Below, piece by piece: positions 16,292 through 23,779 of a stretch of DNA of 64,000 bases. The DNA comes from Bacteroides sp. (GTDB taxonomy: Bacteria; Bacteroidota; Bacteroidia; Bacteroidales; Muribaculaceae). The notes under the pieces are model-generated. The model was not told the origin of the DNA, searched no databases, and saw only the letters and a list, made by a program, of their open reading frames with translations. The position numbers were made by a program, and so were the translations under genes. Location: the NCBI GenBank assembly GCA_023666835.1, contig JAMPBJ010000001.1:275340-339339 (forward strand), read 5' to 3'. Numbering within the stretch: position 1 is the stretch's first letter; every line of letters begins with the position of its first letter.

Positions 16292-17604
16292 GACGCGCCG
16301 GTATCTCCCTCATCGTGCTTATGCTTCTGGGCACAATTTTGGCCTCAGCTAAGGATAGATTCCACGGATGGTGGCGAGGCCAAGTGGCCACACTGCCTGT
16401 GGTGATTCACATCGCTGATTCATCGGCATGGCTATACAGCCCAACCCAGACAGCCGACTCAATTCCCGTGACTGACGTCAAGATCGCCGGCGACTCACTT
16501 GCGCTCTCCATCAATGCCATCGGAGCAAAATACTCGGGGGTGATGAAAGGCGATCATATCGACGGCACATTTACTCAGGGGCGCGGATTTCACACCCTGT
16601 TCTATCGTGCCACAGAATCAGACGCCAAAATCAACCGACCGCAGACGCCTCATCCGCCATATCTCTACAGTGTGGAAGATGTGACGTTTGGCAATGACAC
16701 CGTCACACTTGCAGCCACCGTTACACGCCCGTGGCTTGCGCCGTTTGGTGGCGTGGTACTCGTCAGCGGATCCGGCAAGCAGAACCGCGACGAGGAAATG
16801 ATGGGTCACAAACCGTTTGCCGTCATAGCCGACTATCTGACCCGCTCCGGATGGGAAGTGCTACTCTACGACGATCCGGGTGTGGGCGGAAGCCATGCAG
16901 CTGAGACACATAGCGAAACCACCGCCGGCTATGCCGATGATGCCATGATGGCACTGCGTTGGCTTAGAAACCGCCCTGAACTCAAAGGCAAGCCGGTAGG
17001 CTTCATAGGCCACAGCGAAGGAGGCACCATCGCTATGATCAATGCCGCCGACCATCCCTACGAAGTGGACTTCATAGTATCACTGGCCGGAATGGCTACA
17101 AATGGATCAGACTTGATGATACGCCAGAATGAAATGCTCGCCGAACTGTCGGGAAGACCGTTGACCGACGAGCAGCATCGAAGCGTTGAAGCAATATTTG
17201 AGGCTATCAGCCGCCCCGGCAGTTACGACGAAGTGGCCTCAGCTCTCGACTCGATCATGGCATCGGAGCAACCCGACCCGGCGCTTCGACGCCAGGCATT
17301 GGAAGTGATGAGCTCGCCGTGGTATGTGGAATTCGTGCGCCTGGATCCTACGCCTTATCTTGAAAGAATCAAGTGTCCGATGCTCGCACTCGGAGGCGAA
17401 TGGGATGTGCAGGTGGATACTGCGCGCAACCTTACGGTGATCGAGAAAGCAGTCAAAGGGTCGAGAACCATCATGTATCCCGGACTGAACCACATGTTCC
17501 AGTCATCGTCTTCGAAAGCCGCGTCGTTCAACTACGGAGCAATCGCGGAAACGATATCCGAGACAGTGCTCCGCGACATAGCGGAATTTCTAAGACAGCT
17601 TTAG
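16288..17604 (+). CDS. Exported alpha/beta hydrolase (serine hydrolase)
   Basis: 438 residues from ATG 16288, chosen because it overlaps the xseB stop by 4 bp and begins a signal peptide (RRAGISLIVLMLLGTILASA). The alpha/beta-hydrolase fold is shown by the nucleophile elbow GHSEGG with Ser about 243, a later Asp in GGEWDVQVD and a His in GLNHMF. An N-terminal region of about 120 residues is not part of the core fold. Substrate is unknown; acyl or peptide ester hydrolysis in the periplasm is likely from the family. Confidence 0.85.
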   Translation: MRRAGISLIVLMLLGTILASAKDRFHGWWRGQVATLPVVIHIADSSAWLYSPTQTADSIPVTDVKIAGDSLALSINAIGAKYSGVMKGDHIDGTFTQGRGFHTLFYRATESDAKINRPQTPHPPYLYSVEDVTFGNDTVTLAATVTRPWLAPFGGVVLVSGSGKQNRDEEMMGHKPFAVIADYLTRSGWEVLLYDDPGVGGSHAAETHSETTAGYADDAMMALRWLRNRPELKGKPVGFIGHSEGGTIAMINAADHPYEVDFIVSLAGMATNGSDLMIRQNEMLAELSGRPLTDEQHRSVEAIFEAISRPGSYDEVASALDSIMASEQPDPALRRQALEVMSSPWYVEFVRLDPTPYLERIKCPMLALGGEWDVQVDTARNLTVIEKAVKGSRTIMYPGLNHMFQSSSSKAASFNYGAIAETISETVLRDIAEFLRQL

Positions 17605-17615
17605 CAGGGATATTT

Positions 17616-18716
17616 TCAGCGGCGGAAATAGGCCTCGAGTACATCGCGGGCAGCCGTGAATGAACTCTGGCGATTGGCGAGAACGCGACGCTCCTTCTCC
17701 TCCAGAAGCAGGGCGATCTGCGGATCGTCGTAGAAGTGTCGGCGAAGCTGTTCGTCGATGGTCTCGCGCATCCAGTAGCGGGCCTGCTCCAGACGACGAC
17801 GTTCGAAATATCCGTTGTCAGTCACAAACGCAAAATATCGGTCAATCATATCCCACACCTCAGCGATGCCAAGCTCATAGTAACCCGAATAGGTCAACAC
17901 CTCGGGCTGCCATCCTGATGCCGTGGGTGGAAACAGATGCAGAGCGCTCTTAAACTGAGCCTGAGCGAGTTGAGCTCTCGGTATATTGTCGCCATCGGCC
18001 TTATTGATCACAATGCCGTCGGCCATCTCCATGATGCCGCGCTTGATGCCCTGAAGTTCGTCACCCGTGCCGGCCAACTGAAGCAGCAAGAAGAAATCGA
18101 CCATCGAATGCACGGCCGTTTCACTCTGGCCCACACCAACCGTCTCCACAAAAATATTGTTGAAACCGGCAGCCTCGCAGAGCACGATGGTTTCGCGAGT
18201 CTTGCGGGCCACACCGCCCAACGATCCCGCCGACGGACTGGGGCGCACGAAAGCGTTGGGATGAACTGACAGACGCTCCATGCGTGTTTTATCGCCCAAA
18301 ATACTACCCTTGGTGCGTTCGCTCGAAGGGTCGATGGCAAGTACTGCCAACTTGCCTCCGTCTTTGAGCACATGAAGGCCAAACACATCGATCGAAGTAG
18401 ATTTACCGGCACCCGGCACGCCCGTAATGCCTATGCGACGCGAATTGCCCGAGTGGGGCAGGCACTTCTCAATCACCTCCTGAGCCACAGCCTGGTGGTC
18501 GGCCGACAGGCTTTCGACCAACGTGACGGCGCGCGACAGCATTGTGATATCGCCTTTGAGAATACCATCCACGAGCTCGCCGGCCGAAGGAAGCGGTTTG
18601 CGTTTACGCGGCTTGAGATACGGGTTGACCGACGGTGGCTGAGCCACACCTGAGTTGACGGTCAGGCCGATATACTGTTCGTCGTTTTCCGGATGATGAT
18701 GATGAGTGTCTGACAT
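17616..18716 (-). CDS. meaB: Methylmalonyl-CoA mutase-associated GTPase MeaB
   Basis: 366 residues. Walker A GVPGAGKST is at about 99-107, followed by IDPSSERTKGSILGDKTRM, a signature of the MeaB/ArgK G3E GTPases. MeaB protects and loads the B12-dependent methylmalonyl-CoA mutase used in succinate-propionate metabolism; the mutase genes are not in the window. The first residues contain HHHH. The gene ends 11 bp from the convergent hydrolase gene with no terminator in between. A 15-bp palindrome overlaps its start codon. Confidence 0.92.
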   Translation of the reverse strand: MSDTHHHHPENDEQYIGLTVNSGVAQPPSVNPYLKPRKRKPLPSAGELVDGILKGDITMLSRAVTLVESLSADHQAVAQEVIEKCLPHSGNSRRIGITGVPGAGKSTSIDVFGLHVLKDGGKLAVLAIDPSSERTKGSILGDKTRMERLSVHPNAFVRPSPSAGSLGGVARKTRETIVLCEAAGFNNIFVETVGVGQSETAVHSMVDFFLLLQLAGTGDELQGIKRGIMEMADGIVINKADGDNIPRAQLAQAQFKSALHLFPPTASGWQPEVLTYSGYYELGIAEVWDMIDRYFAFVTDNGYFERRRLEQARYWMRETIDEQLRRHFYDDPQIALLLEEKERRVLANRQSSFTAARDVLEAYFRR

Positions 18717-18752
18717 ATCTGATATGTGGAATGATTTATATTAAGAGTGTGT

Positions 18753-19829
18753 CTAAGGTACGATCTCGCCCACCAGGCGCACGATACGCGTATGGTCGGC
18801 CGGATCGTTGACTATGATGGTCAGCCGACCGTTGAGCATCGACTCGCCGGCCAGCTTCGCGGGATTGACTGTGACGGTGATCACGGCCTCTTTGCCCGGT
18901 TTAACCTTGTCGGCCGACACTCGCACCGACACGCCCTTTTCCGGTGAATAAACGCGGCGCAGGAGCATCGTGGAAGCTCCGTCGTTGCGAACGGTCAGGC
19001 GACGGGTGACGCCTCCGCCTGTCAGCGAAATGCGCCCGAAATCGAGCGTCGACTCCGAAAGCGCAGCCTTCGGCGCATTGTTTCGCTCCTCATCGGTCAG
19101 TTTCGAGAAGTCCTGATTGACGATCATGACGGTCTGCAACCGGGCACGGTCGGCCGGATGGTTCTTGTCGGGAATGAGGACAAACGAATCCTCGATCACG
19201 CCCCAGTCGTCGAGTCGGTCGGTATAGGCCGTGATCGAGAGTATGCCTTGATCGCCCGGCATTATGACGGTGGGCTTGAACATCATGTTGAACACCGCCG
19301 GAACACTGTCGACCGCGGGTTCAATGGGTTGATCGGTGGGATTGTAGATATTGACTGCTGCGGCCAGCACATGACCCTTGACAGTTTCGCCAAACGGCAC
19401 GATCGACGAGCTGTATCTGTAGGGGCCGACGGTCTGCGGATAGCGCGAATTGAGCGTTGACGGCGAGCCAATGACCGTGCCACGGATATTGAGCACGGCG
19501 GTCGTTTCGGTGTTGGTGGCCACCTTCACTTGTTTGTGGAAGCGACCCGGACGTCCCGACGGATCGTAGGACACCGACACACGCAAAGTGTCGCCCGGCG
19601 CCACGGGGGCACGATCGTAGACCGGTCGCGTGCATCCGCAGTTGGCTCGAGCATCGACCACCACGACAGGCTCATCGCCGGTGTTGACGGCCATAAACGT
19701 GCAAGTCACTTTGCCCATCTCTTCGTGGAATGCACCAAAATCGTGAGTGGGATTAAGCCACACCAACTGAGGCGCTGCCTGACACACAGCGGCTACCAAC
19801 AAAGAGAGTGAAGTTATCGTCTTACGCAT
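18753..19829 (-). CDS. DUF1573 domain exported protein (two Ig-like units)
   Basis: 358 residues with a signal peptide (about 1-18). The first unit carries the DUF1573 pattern: THDFGAFHEEMGKVTCTF, then CGCTRPVYDRAPVAPGD and VSYDPSGRPGRFHK (about 28-110). A second Ig-like unit is near 250-358. DUF1573 domains are ASH/MSP-type beta-sandwich modules found in secreted Bacteroidetes proteins; function is not known. It follows the smaller DUF1573 gene by 5 bp, so they are co-transcribed. Confidence 0.85.
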   Translation of the reverse strand: MRKTITSLSLLVAAVCQAAPQLVWLNPTHDFGAFHEEMGKVTCTFMAVNTGDEPVVVVDARANCGCTRPVYDRAPVAPGDTLRVSVSYDPSGRPGRFHKQVKVATNTETTAVLNIRGTVIGSPSTLNSRYPQTVGPYRYSSSIVPFGETVKGHVLAAAVNIYNPTDQPIEPAVDSVPAVFNMMFKPTVIMPGDQGILSITAYTDRLDDWGVIEDSFVLIPDKNHPADRARLQTVMIVNQDFSKLTDEERNNAPKAALSESTLDFGRISLTGGGVTRRLTVRNDGASTMLLRRVYSPEKGVSVRVSADKVKPGKEAVITVTVNPAKLAGESMLNGRLTIIVNDPADHTRIVRLVGEIVP

Positions 19830-19834
19830 GACTA

Positions 19835-20224
19835 TCAGGGAATTATTACGCCGGAAAACTTCAGAGCCACCCGCTTCTTAGAAGCGTTGGTCTTCACCTT
19901 CACTTCGCGGTTGAACTCACCGCGACGGCCTTGCGGATTGAACGTGATGCTGATCTCGCCCGATTTGCCCGGAGCAATCGGAGCTTTGGGGTATGATGGG
20001 GTGGTGCAACCGCATCCACCGTTGGTCACACTGACGATCACCAACGGCTCGGTACCCGTGTTGGTAAAGCGATAGACTGCTTTCACCAAGCCCTTGTCGG
20101 CATGAATGGTGCCGAAATCATGCTTGGTTTGTTCGAAAGTAATGGCAGCGCCCTTGTCGGCTGCCTCTATGGCAAATGTGAGAGCGCAAAAGGCCATCAC
20201 AAACATCAAGATGTATCTTTTCAT
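19835..20224 (-). CDS. Small DUF1573 domain exported protein
   Basis: 129 residues from the ATG at 20224. In-frame codons further upstream lie inside and beyond the promoter at 20243-20273 and are rejected. A signal peptide (KRYILMFVMAFCALTFAIEA) precedes a single DUF1573 unit with QTKHDFGTIHADKG, GGCGCTTPSYPKAPIAPG and ITFNPQGRRGEFN. It heads the operon with the larger DUF1573 protein and probably meaB. Confidence 0.87.
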   Translation of the reverse strand: MKRYILMFVMAFCALTFAIEAADKGAAITFEQTKHDFGTIHADKGLVKAVYRFTNTGTEPLVIVSVTNGGCGCTTPSYPKAPIAPGKSGEISITFNPQGRRGEFNREVKVKTNASKKRVALKFSGVIIP

Positions 20225-20242
20225 AATTGTAGAGTGTGTCTT

Positions 20243-20273
20243 CAAAATTACAAAACGTTTCTGATACGACAAA
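20243..20273 (-). promoter_or_regulatory. Promoter of the DUF1573-meaB operon
   Basis: Read on the minus strand: TTTG (20270-20273), 19 bp, TAATTTTG (20243-20250). Both elements fit the Bacteroidetes sigma consensus. The start codon at 20224 is about 15 nt after the expected transcription start. Confidence 0.7.
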
Positions 20274-20285
20274 GTTTTTGGGTGT

Positions 20286-20400
20286 GTAAATCGGCGTCCT
20301 GGCGGACGACACAAGGCGAGCGAGTCTGGGCTCCGCACGCCTACGCTTTGCTTCGGCGTACGTGGAAATCGGGAATCGGCATCCTAGGCGGACGCCTCGG
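20286..20400 (+). repeat. Composite intergenic repeat, copy 1 (palindrome-bounded module)
   Basis: About 115 bp running from GTAAATCGGCGTCCTGG to GGCGGACGCCTCGG. It aligns end to end with 25055-25162: both ends carry GGCRTCC...GGACG palindromes and both interiors share GCTCC, CGCACGC, GGCGTACG and ATCGGGAATCGGC. The remainder of the spacer holds a perfect 9-bp hairpin (GTGTCGGCG at 20437-20445 with CGCCGACAC at 20450-20458). No gene is supported. Confidence 0.7.
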
Positions 20401-20492
20401 AAGTCGGCAATCTTAAAGGTGGGGTGATTTGTAGGAGTGTCGGCGTCCTCGCCGACACGCGGCGGAATTTGACCGAATATGCGAGGGGTTAT

Positions 20493-20528
20493 ATGATTTA
20501 TAAATCTTATAAGTTTTATAAGTCGTAT
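20493..20528 (+). repeat. 9-bp tandem array 1
   Basis: Four consecutive 9-mers: ATGATTTAT, AAATCTTAT, AAGTTTTAT, AAGTCGTAT. It lies just beyond the 3' end of the DUF2400 gene. The same ATGATTTAT unit occurs in the array at 25191-25235. Confidence 0.75.
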
Positions 20529-20550
20529 TTTGGGGGTGGGTGGTCGGGGG

Positions 20551-21348
20551 CTATTTGGTCTGTTTGGATTCGATGCCTATGCCGAAGAGGGCGTAGTCGT
20601 AGTAGCAGGGGTCGTCGGGGCGGAGGGTGCGGAGGATCGCGGTCAGCTCTTCGACAGTGCGACGGTCGGCCGATTTGCGTGTGATCAGCCCCAGATCACG
20701 GGCTGTGTTGCCCACGTGGACGTCGAGAGGTATGTAGAGCTGCGACGGGGCGATGGCGTCCCAGACTCCGAGATCGACGATGCCGTCGCGGCGCACGAGC
20801 CATCGGAGCGCCATGTTGACACGTTTGAGAGCTGTGGTGCGCAGATTCAACGGCAGGCATCGCGAATCGCTAACGCCACCGTTGGCTTCGGCCAATTCAT
20901 GGTTGAGAAGTTGGACCAACCGCCAAGCCGGGGCTACGTCATCGGCCACGTGATGGTGACGGGCAAAGTCGTTGAGTGAATCGTAGCGCGAATAGACTCG
21001 GTGAAGTCCGCGAAGGAAGTGGCGAAGATTGCGGGCAAAGAACGTGCGGTGAATGTTTCCGTCGGGCAGATCCTCATATGCGCGGTCCATGACATACCGA
21101 TGCGGGTCGTGACCCATGAGAGCCAGCATCTTGCCGCAGTTGCGGCAAATCATGGTGCGATTGCCCCATGCGATGGAGGCCGACAGCAGGGCAGCAATCT
21201 CGATGTCGGGCAGAGAAGAGAACATGCGAGGAAACTGCACCGGGTCGTCGGCAATGAAAGTCGGAGAGTTGATGCGTGCAGCCTCGCTGTCGAGCAGCGC
21301 CACGATGTCGGCGGTCGGTGCCTGAGGAGTATTGATGTTCTGAGTCAT
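20551..21348 (-). CDS. DUF2400 (TIGR02757) family protein
   Basis: 265 residues from the ATG at 21348; two in-frame ATGs lie 11 and 13 codons upstream, but the later one gives the usual N terminus. The sequence matches the TIGR02757/DUF2400 pattern: DPVQFPRMFSSLPDIEIAAL near the start, KRVNMALRWLVRRDGIVDLG, and a C-terminal PLDVHVGNTARDLGL. In this family the C-terminal part is reminiscent of helix-hairpin-helix DNA glycosylase folds, but no activity is established. It is downstream of a tRNA-Glu gene on the same strand. Confidence 0.85.
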   Translation of the reverse strand: MTQNINTPQAPTADIVALLDSEAARINSPTFIADDPVQFPRMFSSLPDIEIAALLSASIAWGNRTMICRNCGKMLALMGHDPHRYVMDRAYEDLPDGNIHRTFFARNLRHFLRGLHRVYSRYDSLNDFARHHHVADDVAPAWRLVQLLNHELAEANGGVSDSRCLPLNLRTTALKRVNMALRWLVRRDGIVDLGVWDAIAPSQLYIPLDVHVGNTARDLGLITRKSADRRTVEELTAILRTLRPDDPCYYDYALFGIGIESKQTK

Positions 21349-21414
21349 ATGCAAAAAAATAAGGCGTGTCATGAATATCTCTGACACACCTGCGATATAT
21401 ATGGAGTTGATGGA

Positions 21415-21489
21415 TGGTAGCCCATAGGAGAATCGAACTCCTCTTTCAAGAATGAAAATCTTGCGTCCTAGCCGATAGACGAATGGGCC
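21415..21489 (-). tRNA. tRNA-Glu (anticodon TTC), copy 1
   Basis: On the minus strand the acceptor stem is GGCCCAT with ATGGGCT (first pair G-U). The anticodon stem is CAAGA/TCTTG with loop TTTTCAT, so the anticodon is TTC. The T-arm has GTTCGAT. Discriminator A at 21418 is followed by an encoded CCA (21417-21415). It is identical to the copy at 21864-21938. Confidence 0.96.
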
Positions 21490-21566
21490 TCGAAATGCTT
21501 TTCAAAAGCGGCCTGCTCCAAGAGTGGAGCCGAGCCGTATGATGTCAGGCATCGCCGGGCTGCTTA

Positions 21567-21821
21567 TCAACCGAGTTTGTTGACGTGCAGAGCGAGCTTG
21601 CTCTTAAGGTTGGATGCTTTGTTTTTAGAGATTGTACCTTTAGCAGCCAGTTTGTCGAGCATTTTGGTCACCTTCACGAGAGCTGCAGCAGCTTCAGCCT
21701 TGTCTGTCATTTTGCGGATGTTGCGGACAGCGTTGCGGGCAGTTTTAGCGTAGTAGCGGTTGCGGAGACGACGGGATGCAGTCTGACGGATTCTTTTAAG
21801 CGATGATTTATGATTTGCCAT
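21567..21821 (-). CDS. rpsT: 30S ribosomal protein S20
   Basis: 84 residues beginning [22 protein letters not shown], the S20 signature, and ending in [16 protein letters not shown]20 binds 16S rRNA helices early in 30S assembly. The gene sits between two identical tRNA-Glu genes on the same strand, and is probably transcribed from the promoter in front of the upstream tRNA. Confidence 0.97.
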   Translation of the reverse strand: MANHKSSLKRIRQTASRRLRNRYYAKTARNAVRNIRKMTDKAEAAAALVKVTKMLDKLAAKGTISKNKASNLKSKLALHVNKLG

Positions 21822-21863
21822 TGCTTTTCTAAGTCTTTTTTAAAAGTTTTCTTTCTGTATTGA

Positions 21864-21938
21864 TGGTAGCCCATAGGAGAATCGAACTCCTCTTTCAAGA
21901 ATGAAAATCTTGCGTCCTAGCCGATAGACGAATGGGCC
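21864..21938 (-). tRNA. tRNA-Glu (anticodon TTC), copy 2
   Basis: Identical over its full length to the copy at 21415-21489, including the encoded CCA and the adjoining TGATGG/TGGATGG flank. Anticodon TTC. It is the promoter-proximal gene of a tRNA-Glu, rpsT, tRNA-Glu unit. Confidence 0.96.
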
Positions 21939-21972
21939 GTGCTTGCAACGCATTACTGCGCAAAAGCGAGTG

Positions 21973-22004
21973 CAAATATACACACTTTTTTTAATTCGCG
22001 CAAA
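21973..22004 (-). promoter_or_regulatory. Promoter of the tRNA-Glu/rpsT unit
   Basis: Minus strand: TTTG (22001-22004), 20 bp, TATATTTG (21973-21980). The start point would be about 28 nt before the tRNA. Its -33 box is one half of the palindrome CAAAATTTTG shared with the recO promoter. Confidence 0.7.
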
Positions 22005-22006
22005 AT

Positions 22007-22040
22007 TTTGCTCTTTTTTTTCCAAAAAGTGGTAATTTTG
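22007..22040 (+). promoter_or_regulatory. Promoter of recO
   Basis: TTTG (22007-22010), 22 bp, TAATTTTG (22033-22040). Spacing is one base longer than usual. The ATG at 22054 is close, implying a very short leader. Confidence 0.6.
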
Positions 22041-22053
22041 TGTCAGAGCAACA

Positions 22054-22779
22054 ATGAAAACAGCCGTTCACATCATCGTATTGCGCACGATCCGCCACAC
22101 CGACCGCCACTCCATACTGACGGCCTATTCGCTCGAACACGGGCGCATGGCGTTTGCCATCCCTGCCGGCAACGGACGCGAAGCGTCGCGCCGCCGTGCG
22201 TTGCTGATGCCGATGTCGATGATCGAATGTGTGGCCGACATCCGCGCCGGGCGCGATGTGCATTTCATGCACGAGCCGAGGGCCGTGGCGCCCCTGATGA
22301 GCCTGCGGGCGCATCCGGTGAAAAGCGCCATAGCTCTGTTCATGGCCGAAGTGTTCGGTGCGGTGGTGCGCGAGGGGTTGCCCGACGAATCGCTCTATAC
22401 GTTTATGAGCAGCATGATCATGGCGCTGGATTCGCTGCCGGGGTCGGGACTGGCCAATTTCCATGTCTGTTTTCTGATGGGACTCGGGCGCATGCTCGGC
22501 ATCGAGCCTGACTACGAGGGCTACCGCGATGGAATGTTTTTCGACATGCTCGACGGCCGATTCCGCCTGTCACCGCCAATGCACCGCCATTTTCTCAACC
22601 CGCAGCAGTCGAAGGTGGTCAATAGCCTGTCGCGTCTGACGCTACTGAACATGCACAGGTTTCGCATGACGCGCAGCCAGCGCAACGAGCTGACGGATAT
22701 GATCCTGGAGTATTACTCGCTGCATGCGGCGGGCGTGGGCAATCTTAAGTCGCTGGAGGTGGTGCGGGAGTTGTTTTGA
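22054..22779 (+). CDS. recO: DNA repair protein RecO
   Basis: 241 residues. An N-terminal OB-fold (ends near residue 80) with VLRTIRHTDRHSILTAYSLEHGR is followed by a helical domain containing FLMGLGRMLGIEPDYEGY and a C-terminal LNPQQSKVV-like segment. RecO anneals single strands and loads RecA with RecR in the RecFOR pathway. The zinc-binding cysteines seen in some RecO proteins are not obvious here, as in many Bacteroidetes. Confidence 0.88.
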   Translation: MKTAVHIIVLRTIRHTDRHSILTAYSLEHGRMAFAIPAGNGREASRRRALLMPMSMIECVADIRAGRDVHFMHEPRAVAPLMSLRAHPVKSAIALFMAEVFGAVVREGLPDESLYTFMSSMIMALDSLPGSGLANFHVCFLMGLGRMLGIEPDYEGYRDGMFFDMLDGRFRLSPPMHRHFLNPQQSKVVNSLSRLTLLNMHRFRMTRSQRNELTDMILEYYSLHAAGVGNLKSLEVVRELF

Positions 22780-22859
22780 TTAGGAATTTTATTAATTAGG
22801 AAATGGGCATTTGCTGATTCGGGGAGGGCTCTGAGGTGGCGGCTTTATGGGATGGTGGG

Positions 22860-22931
22860 GAGTTTAAGGATTTTAAGGGCTTTAGGAACTTTAGGAACTT
22901 TAAGGACATTAGGCTCTTTAGGAGCTTTGAT
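22860..22931 (+). repeat. 9-bp tandem array 2 (TTTARG type)
   Basis: Eight consecutive 9-mers of the form NNYTTTARG: GAGTTTAAG, GATTTTAAG, GGCTTTAGG, AACTTTAGG, AACTTTAAG, GACATTAGG, CTCTTTAGG, AGCTTTGAT. The array fills the spacer between the convergent recO and HAD genes, after an ATTAGGAATT-like block (22780-22815). Confidence 0.78.
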
Positions 22932-22936
22932 GGGGG

Positions 22937-23779
22937 CTATTTTTGGAGGTCGGCGGCTATGAAGCGGGCTACGGCGTCGGCTGTATTGGGGCCTATTACG
23001 GTGTGGGCGGCTTGGCGCACCTCGGGGAGGGCGTTGGCTACGGCTACGGCTGTGTCGGCCACAGCCATCATGGGGAGGTCGTTGAGATTGTCGCCGAAGA
23101 CCACCAGGCGATCGGCACCCATGCGTTCTTTCATCTTGGCCACGGCTGATGCTTTGCTGACTCCGTGGGCAAAGATCTCAATGTAGCCGGTGGAGTGGTT
23201 GAAGATGTCGGGATAGCACGACACACTGCAGATGTCCATTGCCTTCAGAGCGTCGGCAAGCGCTGTGATGTGCGTCAACGGCCCGAGAGCGAACACCAGT
23301 GCGGTGTCGGCGTAGACGGGGGCGATCCGGACGGCAGGGCGCTCAATGATGTGCATGCGCTTGAGGCGCAGCCGTGAACGTTCGTCGATGAATTGCCGCT
23401 CCTTTTTGCCCGGGCGTCCGTGATAGTAGGCGTGGATGATGCCGTCGGCGTGGATGGTGTAGCTGAATGGGGTGACTCCGTAGGAGGCACAGAGGTCCAT
23501 AATAGCGTGGAGCACGTCGGTGGGAATGAACGAAACTTCGATGTAGGAGCACGAGGTGCGGTCCCACAGGGCGGCGCCGGTCATCACGATAGCCGGAGGG
23601 GTCATGGCGGTGTCGGCAAGCAGCATTTCGACGGTGGCCGGGGTGCGGGCCGTGGCACATGTGATCAGTGCACCGGCAGAAGTCAGCTCGCTGATGAGCC
23701 GAGCTGAAGCCGGACTCACGCGGCTTTCGGCGTTGAGCAGCGTGCCGTCGAGATCGGTAATGTAGAGCGTACGGTTCAC
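22937..23779 (-). CDS. Cof-type HAD-superfamily phosphatase
   Basis: 280 residues starting at GTG 23779, which overlaps the TGA of the upstream kinase gene by 4 bp. Motif I is ITDLDGT (catalytic Asp 9 and 11), and the C-terminal motif is FGDNLNDLPMM, both typical of type IIB HAD (Cof/YbiV-like) phosphatases that act on sugar phosphates, flavin or nucleotide-like substrates. The substrate cannot be told. Cytoplasmic. Translational coupling to a sensor kinase is unusual for this family. Confidence 0.88.
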   Translation of the reverse strand: MNRTLYITDLDGTLLNAESRVSPASARLISELTSAGALITCATARTPATVEMLLADTAMTPPAIVMTGAALWDRTSCSYIEVSFIPTDVLHAIMDLCASYGVTPFSYTIHADGIIHAYYHGRPGKKERQFIDERSRLRLKRMHIIERPAVRIAPVYADTALVFALGPLTHITALADALKAMDICSVSCYPDIFNHSTGYIEIFAHGVSKASAVAKMKERMGADRLVVFGDNLNDLPMMAVADTAVAVANALPEVRQAAHTVIGPNTADAVARFIAADLQK

